In this document: positions 1 to 8,771 of the stretch, in pieces
How the letters are laid out: each line of letters begins with the position of its first letter
How positions within the stretch are numbered: position 1 is the first letter of the stretch
Source of the DNA: Allostella vacuolata
GTDB lineage: Bacteria; Pseudomonadota; Alphaproteobacteria; ATCC43930; Allostellaceae
Assembly (NCBI GenBank): GCA_006739055.1
Contig: AP019702.1
Location: forward strand, 4,489,388-4,553,387
Direction: 5' to 3'
DNA: 64,000 bases
Notes under the pieces: model-generated
Databases searched by the model: none
The model's input: the letters and a program-made list of their open reading frames with translations, nothing else
Told to the model about the DNA's origin: nothing
Position numbers and translations under genes: made by a program

Positions 1-258
1 GACCCGGGCGAGCTGTTCGACTGGCGCCGGCTGGCCCGCGCCGGGATCGGCTTCTGGCCGGACGGGCTCGAGGCGCCGGTGCCCGATGCGGCCCCCTTCC
101 CGGCCGGCGAGGGACTGGCCCGCCTGGGCGCGTTCGGCTACGAGCTGGACGACCCGGCCGCCACCGTGACCGCCTTCCAGCGCCGCTTCCGCCCGGCGCG
201 GCCCGATGGCCATCTCGACGTCGAGACCCTGTGGCGCATCGCGCGGCTGCGCGGCTGA
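1..258 (+). CDS. C-terminal end of N-acetylmuramoyl-L-alanine amidase-like protein (5' partial)
   Basis: The open frame enters from the left edge and stops at TGA 256-258. The 85 visible residues look like the C-terminal tail of AmiD-type amidases: a linker, then a peptidoglycan-binding fold with LGAFGYELDD, AFQRRFRP and DVETLWRIARL. The catalytic zinc domain would lie outside the window, so the amidase call is inferred from the tail alone. AmiD-type enzymes cleave the bond between N-acetylmuramic acid and the stem peptide. The last codons, IARLRG, sit in the first unit of a 24-bp tandem repeat that continues past the stop. rnpB follows about 100 bp downstream. Any protein with a PG_binding_1 tail would fit equally well. 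Confidence 0.7.
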   Translation, partial: DPGELFDWRRLARAGIGFWPDGLEAPVPDAAPFPAGEGLARLGAFGYELDDPAATVTAFQRRFRPARPDGHLDVETLWRIARLRG

Positions 259-309
259 ACCATCGCGCGCCTGCGCGGCCGAGCCATCGCGCGGCTGCGC
301 GTTGGAAGT
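238..309 (+). repeat. Three-copy 24-bp tandem repeat across the amidase stop codon
   Basis: Units 238-261, 262-285 and 286-309 share the core ATCGCGCG-CTGCGCG. The first unit encodes the final IARLRG and the TGA stop. The second unit has CGA where the first has TGA, and the third diverges in its last third. Read in frame beyond the stop, the units give IARLRG, then IARLRGRA, then IARLRVGS, and the frame closes at 325-327. The pattern fits replication slippage at the gene end. Confidence 0.8.
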
Positions 310-323
310 TTCATGAAGGATCA

Positions 324-352
324 TTGACGCCGCCGCGCCGGCGGGCCAGTTT
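324..352 (+). promoter_or_regulatory. Candidate sigma-70 promoter of rnpB
   Basis: TTGACG (324-329) is separated by exactly 17 bases from CAGTTT (347-352). Initiation 7-8 bases downstream would fall at about 360, where the P1 helix of RNase P RNA begins. The good -35 box and the start-site agreement support the call. The -10 box is weak. Confidence 0.5.
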
Positions 353-359
353 GCCGCCC

Positions 360-799
<440 letters not shown>

Positions 800-836
800 A
801 CCTTCCCGCCCCTGCGGTCGAAGCGGCGGAAGAAGA

Positions 837-851
837 GAACAAATAGAGAAC
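837..851. promoter_or_regulatory. Candidate LexA (SOS) box, GAAC-N7-GAAC
   Basis: GAAC at 837-840 and GAAC at 848-851 are separated by AAATAGA. GAAC/GTTC direct repeats with a 7-base gap are the LexA operator of alphaproteobacteria. The stretch 832-858 is AT-rich against a very GC-rich background. The box lies between rnpB and the mraZ promoter, about 110 bp before the latter. No open frame on either strand starts at a suitable distance, so its target, if any, is unclear. Confidence 0.4.
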
Positions 852-958
852 AATGAACCATTTCCATCCAGAACCGCGAAGTCCTGAAGAATCCTTCTAC
901 CCATAAGTCTCCCTTCTCTAAAACAGAACAATCCCAAGGGATTAGACCGGCCGTTCCG

Positions 959-987
959 TTGACTCCCAAATGGGCCCATGATATCCC
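959..987 (+). promoter_or_regulatory. Candidate promoter of the dcw operon (Pmra)
   Basis: TTGACT (959-964) and TATCCC (982-987) are spaced by 17 bases. The start would fall near 994, leaving a leader of about 97 nt before mraZ. The promoter is embedded in the MraZ boxes, as expected for an autorepressed operon. The -10 box is poor, which is common in this group. Confidence 0.5.
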
Positions 988-998
988 ATGAAATCCCA
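964..998 (-). promoter_or_regulatory. MraZ operator: four TGGGN boxes with 10-bp period
   Basis: Read on the minus strand, TGGGA (998-994), TGGGA (988-984), TGGGC (978-974) and TGGGA (968-964) recur with exactly 5 bases between boxes. MraZ of Escherichia coli is known to bind TGGGN repeats separated by 5 nt and to repress its own operon. Here the boxes cover the interval from the -35 end through the -10 of the candidate promoter. Four boxes is one more than the three described in E. coli. Confidence 0.8.
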
Positions 999-1004
999 GT
1001 CAGG

Positions 1005-1034
1005 ACCAATCGGGGGTCGGTACCAATCGGGGGT
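1005..1034 (+). repeat. Direct repeat ACCAATCGGGGGT in the mraZ leader
   Basis: ACCAATCGGGGGT occurs at 1005-1017 and again at 1022-1034, a 17-bp period. The pair lies just downstream of the MraZ boxes, inside the expected 5' leader. It may bind a regulator or be a slippage product. I know no factor with this site. Confidence 0.6.
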
Positions 1035-1090
1035 TCGGTCTGGGCGGATCGCGGCGGGAGGGGGTTCCCGCACGATCCCGGGGGGAGGCG

Positions 1091-1564
1091 ATGAGCGTGT
1101 TCGTCTCGACATTCGTGAACCGGATCGACCGCAAGGGACGGGTTTCCGTGCCGGCGACGTTTCGCGCCGCCCTCCGGACGCAGGAATTCGAGGGGATCGT
1201 GGCCTTCCCGACCTTGGGCCAGCCAGCCTACGAAGGCTGCGGGATGGATTTCATGGAGCGTCTTTCGGCCAGCGTCGATGAGTTCGACATGTTCTCGCCC
1301 AAGCGCGACGAACTGGCCGCGATCGTGTTCGCCGAGGCCCATCAGCTGGCGTTCGACGGCGAAGGCCGGATCAGCCTTCCCTCCATGATGATCGAGCATT
1401 GCGGGATCGATGCCGAGGTGGCCTTCGTCGGCCGCGGCCGGTCCTTCCAGATCTGGGAACCAGTGGCCTTCCGGCAGCACGCCGCGGAGGTCCGCCGACG
1501 CGCCCTGAGTGAGGGCGCGACGCTCCCCGTCCGTCCGGTTGCGCCGGGGGGAAAAGCGCCGTGA
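1091..1564 (+). CDS. mraZ: Division/cell wall operon repressor MraZ
   Basis: MraZ is a ring-forming DNA-binding protein of the SpoVT/AbrB-like fold that represses the dcw operon. The 157-aa product has two tandem MraZ half-domains, each marked by the D-x-x-x-R signature: DRKGR at residues 13-17 and DGEGR at 89-93. The C-terminal tail after about residue 140 is basic. The ATG at 1091 follows GGGGGAGG at a good distance, and the N-terminus matches the family. It is the first gene of the operon. Its stop overlaps the GTG of rsmH (GTGA). Four TGGGN boxes upstream make autoregulation likely. Confidence 0.95.
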   Translation: MSVFVSTFVNRIDRKGRVSVPATFRAALRTQEFEGIVAFPTLGQPAYEGCGMDFMERLSASVDEFDMFSPKRDELAAIVFAEAHQLAFDGEGRISLPSMMIEHCGIDAEVAFVGRGRSFQIWEPVAFRQHAAEVRRRALSEGATLPVRPVAPGGKAP

Positions 1565-2607
1565 TCGGACGGGGAGCGACCCATTCCTACCCGGGCGACA
1601 GCCCGGGTGATTCCATGGCCGGCGGCCATGTGCCGGTGATGCTGCGCGAGGTGCTGGACGCGCTGGCGCCGCGCGCCGGGGCCATCTACGTCGACGGCAC
1701 GTTCGGTGCCGGCGGCTATGCGGGCGCGATCCTCGATCGTGCCGACTGCCGCGTCTGGGGCATCGACCGCGATCCCGCCGCGATCGCCCGCGGCCGCGCG
1801 ATGGCCGGCCGCTACGGCGACCGCCTGTCCCTGGTGGAGGGCTGCTTCGGCGACATGGACCGTCTGCTGGGCGAGCACGGCGTCGCCCGGGTCGACGGGG
1901 TGACGCTCGACCTTGGCGTGTCCTCGCCGCAGATCGACAGCCCCGAGCGCGGCTTCTCCTTCCGCCATGACGGGCCGCTCGACATGCGGATGGGCCAGGA
2001 CGGCCCGACCGCCGCCGACCTCGTCGCCACCACCGAAGAGCGCGATATGGCGGACATCATCTTCCGCTATGGTGAGGAACGGCACGCCCGACGAGTCGCG
2101 CGCGCCATCGTCGATGCCCGGTCGCATGGCCCCATCTCCCGGACGTCGGCGCTGGCGGAAATCGTGCGCCGGGCGGTGCCGCGCTCGAACGATGGGATCG
2201 ACCCTGCCACGAGAACGTTCCAGGCCCTGCGCATCGCCGTCAACGACGAGATGGGCGAACTTGCGCGCGGGCTCGACGCCGCCGAACGGCTGCTGGCCCC
2301 GGGCGGCCGCCTGGCTGTCGTCTCCTTCCATTCCCTTGAGGATCGGGCGGTCAAGGCATTCCTGCGCCAGCGCAGCAGCGGCCCCGACGGCTCGCGCCAC
2401 CTGCCGCCGGTCGAGCGGCCGGCGCCCAGCTTCCGCCTGCTCGGCGGCAAGGCGATCCGACCGGCCGACGACGAGACCCGGGCCAATCCCCGGGCGCGCT
2501 CCGCGCGCCTGCGGGCGGCCGAGCGCACCGCGGCGGCGCCATGGCCGGTAGGCGGCCATACGGGTTACCCCACCGGATCGGCCGCGCGGCGCGGCGGGAG
2601 CGTCTGA
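1561..2607 (+). CDS. rsmH: 16S rRNA (cytosine(1402)-N4)-methyltransferase RsmH (MraW)
   Basis: RsmH methylates N4 of C1402 in the decoding centre of 16S rRNA using S-adenosylmethionine. The family N-terminus [15 protein letters not shown] is followed by the SAM-binding glycine motif [36 protein letters not shown] and [13 protein letters not shown] are all characteristic. The GTG at 1561 overlaps the mraZ stop and gives 348 aa. An ATG at 1615 (MAGGHVPV, 330 aa) begins nearer the conserved core and is a real alternative, but it has no clear Shine-Dalgarno sequence. The gene is coupled to ftsL by TGATG. Confidence 0.95.
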   Translation: MIGRGATHSYPGDSPGDSMAGGHVPVMLREVLDALAPRAGAIYVDGTFGAGGYAGAILDRADCRVWGIDRDPAAIARGRAMAGRYGDRLSLVEGCFGDMDRLLGEHGVARVDGVTLDLGVSSPQIDSPERGFSFRHDGPLDMRMGQDGPTAADLVATTEERDMADIIFRYGEERHARRVARAIVDARSHGPISRTSALAEIVRRAVPRSNDGIDPATRTFQALRIAVNDEMGELARGLDAAERLLAPGGRLAVVSFHSLEDRAVKAFLRQRSSGPDGSRHLPPVERPAPSFRLLGGKAIRPADDETRANPRARSARLRAAERTAAAPWPVGGHTGYPTGSAARRGGSV

Positions 2608-2993
2608 TGATCCGGATCACCCTCGCCTTCTGGATCGGGCTCGTGTCCGCGCTGGGCTATGGCGTCTTCCAGGTGAAGTACGAGGTGCAGGAAATGGAAT
2701 CCCGCCTCGTCCAGCTCCATCGCGGCATCGTCGGCGACCAGCAGGCGATCCACGTGCTGCGGGCGGAGTGGAGCTACCTCAACCAGCCCTCGCGCCTGGC
2801 CCAGCTCAACAAGCGCCACCTGCCGCTCGGGCCGATCGCCACCAGCCAGATCGGGCGCATCGAGGACGTGCCGCTGCGCACGGCCGGCAACCCGCCGCCC
2901 CCCGCCCCGCCGATGGTCCGCCACAGCCCGCCGGCCGCGCCGCCGCGGGCGGTGGTCGGCGCCGCCTACACGACCCCGGCACCCCGTCGATGA
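2607..2993 (+). CDS. ftsL: Cell division protein FtsL
   Basis: FtsL is a small bitopic membrane protein that joins FtsB and FtsQ and helps activate septal peptidoglycan synthesis. The 128-aa product has one N-terminal membrane segment (about residues 4-21), then a predicted coiled-coil stretch (VQEMESRLVQLHRGIVGDQQ) and the typical LRAEWSYLNQPSRLAQL motif of alphaproteobacterial FtsL. The C-terminus is a proline-rich tail. The start overlaps the rsmH stop (TGATG) and the stop overlaps the ftsI start (ATGA), consistent with coupled translation. Sequence conservation in this family is low, so position and topology add to the call. Confidence 0.9.
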   Translation: MIRITLAFWIGLVSALGYGVFQVKYEVQEMESRLVQLHRGIVGDQQAIHVLRAEWSYLNQPSRLAQLNKRHLPLGPIATSQIGRIEDVPLRTAGNPPPPAPPMVRHSPPAAPPRAVVGAAYTTPAPRR

Positions 2994-4747
2994 TCCGGCG
3001 CGACGGACCGCCGCCGGTCACCGACCTCGCCGCCTGCCGGCCGCAGGCGCGCGGCAACGCGTTTCGCGGCGGGACGCCCGGCGGGGCGCTGCATGCCGCG
3101 GTCGAGAAGGGCCAGAGCCGGCTGGTCTTCCTGGCCGCGATGTTCTCGCTCGCCTTCCTCGTCATCGCCGCCCGCCTGGTCGACGTGACGCTGCTGGCGC
3201 AGCCGGGCGAGCAGCGCACCGTGCACGCGGCGCCGCGCCCGACCGAGACCGAGCGGGCCGACATCGTCGACCGCAACGGCACCCTGCTCGCGACCAGCCT
3301 GCCGACGCCCTCGCTCTACGCCAACCCCAAGGTGGTGCCCGACGCGGCCGAGGCCGCCCGCCGCCTGGCGCCGATCCTGGTCGGCACCAGCGAGGCCGAC
3401 CTCCGCGCCCGGCTGTCCGAGGACCGCAGTTTCGTCTGGCTGAAGCGCCAGCTGACGCCGCGCCAGCAGCACGACGTGATCCGGCTGGGCATCCCCGGGC
3501 TGGAGTTCCAGCGCGACGAGCGGCGGATCTATCCGCAGGGGCGCCTGGTCGCCCATGTCGTCGGCTTCTCCGGCATCGACCATGTCGGACTGCAGGGGGT
3601 CGAGAAGACGCTGGAGACCCGCATCCGCGGCCAGCAGGAGCCGGTCGAACTCGCGATCGACCTGCGCGTCCAGCATGTGCTGCGCGAGGAGCTGCAGCGC
3701 ACCGTGACCGAGTTCAACGCGATCGGCGCCGCCGGCCTGGTCATGGACGCCCACACCGGCGAGGTGATCGCGCTCGTCTCCCTGCCCGACTACGACGCCA
3801 ACTCCCCCGGCACCGCCAACCCGGAGACGCTCTTCAACCGGGTGACGCTGGGCGTCTACGAGATGGGCTCAGTCTTCAAGGTGCTGACCGCGGCGATGGC
3901 GCTCGACACCGGCAAGGTGACGATGGCCAGCGGCTACGACGCCTCCAAGCCCATTCACATCGCCCGCTTCTCGATCAGCGACTACAAGGGCAAGAACCGC
4001 TGGCTGTCGGTGCCCGAGATCATCAAGTACTCGTCCAACATCGGCGCCGCCAAGATGGCGCTGGATGCCGGCATCGGCACGCAGCGCGCCTTCTTCGAGA
4101 AGCTCGGCTTCCTGAAGGCGCCGCAGCTGGAGCTGCCCGAGCTGGGGGCGCCGCTCGTCCCCAACCCGTGGCGCGAGATCAGCGCCATGACCATCGCCTT
4201 CGGCCACGGCATCTCGGTGACGCCCTTGCATGTGGTGACGGCCGAGGCGGCGATGGTCAATGGCGGTATCCTGCGCAAGCCGACCCTGCTGAAGTACCCC
4301 TACGGGACCCATCCCGACGGCACCCGGGTGATCAAGTCGCGCACCTCCGACGATATCCGCCGGCTGATGCGCCTGGTCGTCACCGACGGGTCCGGCAAGA
4401 AGGCGAACGTCCCCGGCTACCTGATCGGCGGCAAGACCGGCAGCGCCGAGAAGGCGTCGGGCCACGGCTACCGCCGCAAGGCCCTGCTGTCGTCCTTCGT
4501 CGGTGCCTTCCCGATGAACGACCCGCAATACGTCATGCTGGTCATGGTCGACGAGCCGCAGGGCACGATCCAGTCGCAGGGCTATGCGACCGGCGGCTGG
4601 GTGGCCGCGCCGCTCTTCGGCCGCATCGTCGAGCGCATCGCCCCCATCGTCGGCGTCCAGCCGATCGACGAGGACAGCCCGCAGATCCGCCGCGACATGG
4701 TCGTCCAGGCGAGCGCCCCGGGGCGCAGCCCCAATGCGCCTCGCTGA
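2990..4747 (+). CDS. ftsI: Septal peptidoglycan transpeptidase FtsI (PBP3)
   Basis: FtsI is the monofunctional class B penicillin-binding protein that crosslinks septal peptidoglycan with FtsW. The 585-aa protein has a cytoplasmic N-terminus, one membrane anchor (about residues 46-64) and a pedestal domain beginning at IVDRNGTLLATSL. The transpeptidase domain carries SVFK (catalytic Ser294 and Lys297), SSN at 348-350 and KTG at about 482. The length and motif spacing are normal for the family. The ATG at 2990 overlaps the ftsL stop. The last bases overlap the start of murE by 14 bp. Confidence 0.95.
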   Translation: MIRRDGPPPVTDLAACRPQARGNAFRGGTPGGALHAAVEKGQSRLVFLAAMFSLAFLVIAARLVDVTLLAQPGEQRTVHAAPRPTETERADIVDRNGTLLATSLPTPSLYANPKVVPDAAEAARRLAPILVGTSEADLRARLSEDRSFVWLKRQLTPRQQHDVIRLGIPGLEFQRDERRIYPQGRLVAHVVGFSGIDHVGLQGVEKTLETRIRGQQEPVELAIDLRVQHVLREELQRTVTEFNAIGAAGLVMDAHTGEVIALVSLPDYDANSPGTANPETLFNRVTLGVYEMGSVFKVLTAAMALDTGKVTMASGYDASKPIHIARFSISDYKGKNRWLSVPEIIKYSSNIGAAKMALDAGIGTQRAFFEKLGFLKAPQLELPELGAPLVPNPWREISAMTIAFGHGISVTPLHVVTAEAAMVNGGILRKPTLLKYPYGTHPDGTRVIKSRTSDDIRRLMRLVVTDGSGKKANVPGYLIGGKTGSAEKASGHGYRRKALLSSFVGAFPMNDPQYVMLVMVDEPQGTIQSQGYATGGWVAAPLFGRIVERIAPIVGVQPIDEDSPQIRRDMVVQASAPGRSPNAPR

Positions 4748-6233
4748 GCTGATGGCCCGGACGCGCCCGCCGACGCCCGCCGCCCCGCTCCCCGCCGCCG
4801 ACTGCGCCGGGCCCGAGATTCGCGGCCTGGCGCTCGATTCGCGGGCGGTCGCGCCCGGCTTCCTGTTCGCGGCCCTGCCGGGCCAGGCGACCGATGGCCG
4901 CCGCTTCATCGCCGATGCGGTCGCCCGCGGCGCCGTTGCCGTGCTGGCGCCCGAAGGCACCGAGCTGCCGCCCGGCAGCGACGGCGTGATCCTGCTGACC
5001 GACGCCAACCCGCGCCGCCTACTGGCGCTCCTGGCCGCCAGCTTCCACGGCCACCAGCCGGACCGGGTCGCCGCCGTCACCGGCACCAACGGCAAGACCT
5101 CGACCGCCGACTTCGCCCGCCAGCTGTGGCAGCAGCAGGGGCTGGCGTCGGCCAGCCTCGGCACGCTCGGCATCCGGGCGCCCGGCTTCGAGCGCAAGGG
5201 CACGCTCACCACCCCCGACCCGATCGCGCTGCATGCCGCGCTCGCCGACCTGGCCGACCGCGGGGTGGTGCGGGCGGCCCTGGAAGCGTCCAGCCACGGG
5301 CTCGACCAGTACCGGCTGGACGGCATCCGCATCGCCGCGGCCGCCTTCACCAACCTGAGCCGCGACCATCTCGACTACCATCCGGACATGGCCGCCTACC
5401 GCCGGGCCAAGTTCCGCCTGTTCGGCGAGGTCATGGCGCCGGGCGGTGCCGCCGTCCTCAACGCCGACGTGGACGAATTCGCGGCCCTGGCGGCACTGTG
5501 CCGCGACCGCGGCCACCGCGTGCTCGCCTATGGCACGCGCGGCGCCGACATCCGCCTCGTCCGCCAGGACCTGCATCCGGACGGCCAGCACCTGGCGCTC
5601 GAGGTCGGCGGGCGCGCCTGGGAGGTCGACCTGCCGCTCGCCGGCCCGTTCCAGGCGATGAACGCGCTGGCCGCACTCGGCATCGTCCTGGCCGACGGCA
5701 TCCCCGCCGATCGCGCGGTGCCGGCGCTGGCGCGGCTCGAAGGCGTGCCCGGCCGGATGGAGCGGGTGGCCCGGCTCGCCCGCGGCGCCACCGTCTATGT
5801 CGACTTCGCCCATACCCCCGACGCGCTGACCACGGTCCTGGATGCGCTGCGCCGCCACACCGCGGGCCGCCTCGTCTGCGTCTTCGGCTGCGGCGGCGAC
5901 CGCGACCCCGGCAAGCGGCCCGAGATGGGGGCGGCCGTCGGCCGCGCCGCCGACCGGGTGATCGTGACCGACGACAATCCGCGCGGCGAGGACCCGGCCC
6001 TGATCCGGGCGCCGGCCGTGGCCGCGGCCCGCCGCCATGCCGCCGACGTGACCGAGATCGGCGACCGCCGGCAGGCGATCTTCGCCGCCGTCGCCGGGCT
6101 CGCCGCCGGCGACGTGCTGGTGATCGCCGGCAAGGGGCACGAATCCGGCCAGACCGTGGGCGGCCACACCCTGCCGTTCGACGATGGCAAGGTGGCGCGC
6201 CAGGCAGTCGCCGCCGCGGAGGGCTGCCCATGA
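4734..6233 (+). CDS. murE: UDP-MurNAc-L-Ala-D-Glu:meso-diaminopimelate ligase MurE
   Basis: MurE adds meso-diaminopimelate to UDP-MurNAc-dipeptide in the cytoplasm, using ATP. The 499-aa protein has the three Mur ligase domains: an N-terminal UDP-binding domain (GLALDSRAVAPGF), the central ATPase with GTNGKT at 117-122, and the C-terminal amino-acid domain. The DNPR motif at 414-417 is the signature of diaminopimelate-specific rather than lysine-specific MurE. The ATG at 4734 lies inside the end of ftsI. The stop overlaps the murF ATG. Confidence 0.95.
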   Translation: MRLAELMARTRPPTPAAPLPAADCAGPEIRGLALDSRAVAPGFLFAALPGQATDGRRFIADAVARGAVAVLAPEGTELPPGSDGVILLTDANPRRLLALLAASFHGHQPDRVAAVTGTNGKTSTADFARQLWQQQGLASASLGTLGIRAPGFERKGTLTTPDPIALHAALADLADRGVVRAALEASSHGLDQYRLDGIRIAAAAFTNLSRDHLDYHPDMAAYRRAKFRLFGEVMAPGGAAVLNADVDEFAALAALCRDRGHRVLAYGTRGADIRLVRQDLHPDGQHLALEVGGRAWEVDLPLAGPFQAMNALAALGIVLADGIPADRAVPALARLEGVPGRMERVARLARGATVYVDFAHTPDALTTVLDALRRHTAGRLVCVFGCGGDRDPGKRPEMGAAVGRAADRVIVTDDNPRGEDPALIRAPAVAAARRHAADVTEIGDRRQAIFAAVAGLAAGDVLVIAGKGHESGQTVGGHTLPFDDGKVARQAVAAAEGCP

Positions 6234-7663
6234 CCGCCCGTCCGCTCTGGACCACGGCCGAGATCGCGGCCGCCACCGGATCGCCGCCGACCGGCGCATC
6301 CTGGACCGCCGACGGCGTCTCGATCGACAGCCGCACGGTCCGCCCGGGGGACCTGTTCGTCGCCCTGAAGGGCCCCAACTTCGACGGCCACGCCTTCGTC
6401 GGCGCCGTGCTGGCCGCGGGCGCGGCCGGCGCGCTGGTCGACCATGTGCCGGACGGCATGACCGGCAGCGACCGGCTGGTCCTGGTCGACGACACGCTGG
6501 CGGCGCTGACCCGGCTCGGCCGCGCCGGGCGCGACCGCACCCGGGCCAGGGTGGTCGCGGTCACCGGCAGCGTCGGCAAGACCGGCACCAAGGAACTGCT
6601 GCGGCTGGCGCTGGAGGCCCAGGGGCCGACCATCGCCAGCGCCGCCAGCCTCAACAACCACTGGGGCCTGCCGCTCAGCCTCGCCCGGGTGCCGCGCGAC
6701 GTGGACTGGGTGGTGCAGGAGGTGGGCATGAACCATGCGGGCGAGATCGCGGCCCTGGCGCCGATCGCCCGCCCCCATGTCGGCGTCATCACCACGGTCG
6801 GCCCGGTGCATATCGAGTTCTTCCCCTCGGTGGAGGCGATCGCCGACGCCAAGGCCGAGCTCTTCCTCGGCATGACCGCCGAGGGGGCCGCGGTGCTGAA
6901 CCGCGACAACCCGCATTTCGAGCGGCTGGCCGGCCATGCCCGCGCCCGCGGCATCCGCCGCATCCTCGATTTCGGCGCCGCGCCCGGGGTCCACGCGCAT
7001 CTCGATGCGGCCGAGCTCGGCGAGACCGGCAGCACGGTGACGGCGACCGTGGGCGGACGCCGGCTGCGCTACACGCTGGGCGCCCCCGGCCGCCACTGGG
7101 TCCTGAACAGCCTGGCCGCCCTGGCCGCGGTCGATGCGCTCGGCGCCGATGTCGAAGTGGCGGCAGCCGCGCTCGCCGGCATCTCGGCGCCGGCCGGCCG
7201 CGGCGCCCGGCGCGAGGTGGCCCTGCCCGGCGGCGGTGCCTTCACGCTGCTCGACGAGAGCTACAACGCCAACCCCGCCTCCATGCGGGCTGCCTTCGAG
7301 GTGCTGGCGGCGACCCGGCCCGCGCCCGGCGGCCGGCGGATCGCCGTGCTGGGCGACATGCGCGAGCTGGGAGAGGCCGGACCGCGGCTACATGCCGCGC
7401 TTGCCGATCCCCTGATCGCTGCCGGAATCGATATCTTGTTCTGCTGCGGCCCGCTGATGGCGCATCTTGATGCCAGCCTCCCGGCCGCGTTGCGTGGCGC
7501 CCATGTCGCGACGTCCGACGATCTGGCACCGGTCGTCGCCAGCGCGGTGCGCTCGGGCGACGTCGTCACGGTCAAGGGATCGCTCGGAACGCGGATGGCA
7601 CCGATCGTCAAGCGCCTGCAGGCCGGCCCGTGGGGCGGGTCGCCGCAGGCCGCGGCAAGCTGA
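6230..7663 (+). CDS. murF: UDP-MurNAc-tripeptide:D-Ala-D-Ala ligase MurF
   Basis: MurF adds D-alanyl-D-alanine to make the complete UDP-MurNAc-pentapeptide. The product is 477 aa. It opens with LWTTAEIAAATG and the DSRTVRPGDLFVAL N-domain motif. The ATP-binding loop reads TGSVGKTGTKE, a usual alphaproteobacterial version of the family P-loop. SLNNHWGLPLSL and the C-terminal LDESYNANPASM are also family hallmarks. The start overlaps the murE stop in ATGA. A gap of 15 bases separates it from mraY. Confidence 0.95.
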   Translation: MTARPLWTTAEIAAATGSPPTGASWTADGVSIDSRTVRPGDLFVALKGPNFDGHAFVGAVLAAGAAGALVDHVPDGMTGSDRLVLVDDTLAALTRLGRAGRDRTRARVVAVTGSVGKTGTKELLRLALEAQGPTIASAASLNNHWGLPLSLARVPRDVDWVVQEVGMNHAGEIAALAPIARPHVGVITTVGPVHIEFFPSVEAIADAKAELFLGMTAEGAAVLNRDNPHFERLAGHARARGIRRILDFGAAPGVHAHLDAAELGETGSTVTATVGGRRLRYTLGAPGRHWVLNSLAALAAVDALGADVEVAAAALAGISAPAGRGARREVALPGGGAFTLLDESYNANPASMRAAFEVLAATRPAPGGRRIAVLGDMRELGEAGPRLHAALADPLIAAGIDILFCCGPLMAHLDASLPAALRGAHVATSDDLAPVVASAVRSGDVVTVKGSLGTRMAPIVKRLQAGPWGGSPQAAAS

Positions 7664-7678
7664 GAGGCATCCCGGGCC

Positions 7679-8767
7679 GTGCTCTACAACCTGCTCTTTC
7701 CGCTGGCGGACGAATTCACGCCGCTGAACCTCTTCCGCTACCTGACCTTCCGCAGCGGCGGGGCGGTGGTGACGGCGCTGCTCGTCAGCTTCCTGCTCGG
7801 CCCTTCGCTGATCCGCTGGCTGAAGTCGCGCCAGCCGCACGGCCAGCCGATCCGCGCCGACGGGCCGGAAAGCCACCTGCTGACCAAGAAGGGCACGCCC
7901 ACCATGGGCGGCTCGCTGATCCTGATCGCGCTGGCCAGTTCCACCCTGCTGTGGGCGGACCTGTCGAACGGCTATGTCTGGGTGGTCCTGTTCGTGACGC
8001 TGGGCTTCGGCCTGGTCGGCTTCGGCGACGACTACCTGAAGCTGACGCGGCGCAACCATCGCGGCCTGCCCGGCCGGCTCAAGCTGCTGGCCCAGTTCGG
8101 CATCAGCCTGGTCGGCACCTTCTGGATCCTGCAGCTGACCCGCGACCCGCTGTCGACGCAGCTGGCCGTGCCCTTCTTCAAGAACCTGATCATCGACCTC
8201 GGCTGGATGTTCCTGCCGTTCGGGGTGCTGGTGATGACCGGCGCGTCCAACGCGGTCAACCTGACCGACGGGCTGGACGGGCTGGCGATCGTGCCGGTGA
8301 TGATCGCGGCCGGCTGCTTCGCCCTCATCACCTACCTGGTCGGCAACGCGATCTTCGCCAACTACCTGCAGATCCAGCATGTCCCAGGGTCGGGCGAGCT
8401 GACCGTGTTCTGCGGCGCGCTGGTCGGGGCCAGCCTCGGCTTCCTGTGGTTCAACGCCCCGCCCGCCATGGTCTTCATGGGCGACACCGGCTCGCTGTCG
8501 GTCGGCGGCGCGCTCGGCGCCATGAGCGTGATCACCAAGCACGAGATCGTGCTGATCATGATCGGCGGGCTGTTCGTGCTGGAGACGGTGTCGGTCATCG
8601 TCCAGGTCGTGTCGTTCCGGCTGACCGGCAAGCGGGTGTTCCGCATGGCGCCGCTCCACCACCATTTCGAGAAGAAGGGCTGGGCCGAGCCGACCATCGT
8701 CATCCGCTTCTGGATCATCGCCTCCATCCTGGCGCTCGCCGGGCTGTCGACCCTGAAGCTGCGGTGA
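7679..8767 (+). CDS. mraY: Phospho-MurNAc-pentapeptide transferase MraY
   Basis: MraY is the polytopic membrane enzyme that moves phospho-MurNAc-pentapeptide onto undecaprenyl phosphate to form lipid I. The 362-aa product has about ten hydrophobic segments and the family motifs [41 protein letters not shown] and [11 protein letters not shown]. The first two aspartate-rich motifs and the HHH loop form the active site in the family. The start is GTG at 7679; [11 protein letters not shown] is a standard N-terminus. It lies 15 bases after murF and 4 bases before murD. Confidence 0.95.
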   Translation: MLYNLLFPLADEFTPLNLFRYLTFRSGGAVVTALLVSFLLGPSLIRWLKSRQPHGQPIRADGPESHLLTKKGTPTMGGSLILIALASSTLLWADLSNGYVWVVLFVTLGFGLVGFGDDYLKLTRRNHRGLPGRLKLLAQFGISLVGTFWILQLTRDPLSTQLAVPFFKNLIIDLGWMFLPFGVLVMTGASNAVNLTDGLDGLAIVPVMIAAGCFALITYLVGNAIFANYLQIQHVPGSGELTVFCGALVGASLGFLWFNAPPAMVFMGDTGSLSVGGALGAMSVITKHEIVLIMIGGLFVLETVSVIVQVVSFRLTGKRVFRMAPLHHHFEKKGWAEPTIVIRFWIIASILALAGLSTLKLR

Positions 8768-8771
8768 CGGG

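Noticed and set aside
238-309. CRISPR-like repeat array
   Set aside because: The units are directly adjacent with no spacers, and no cas gene is present.
853-906. A 17-codon ORF (MNHFHPEPRS...) directly after the LexA-type box
   Set aside because: The box ends one base before the ATG, leaving no room for a promoter and leader controlled by it. No ribosome binding site and no family support.
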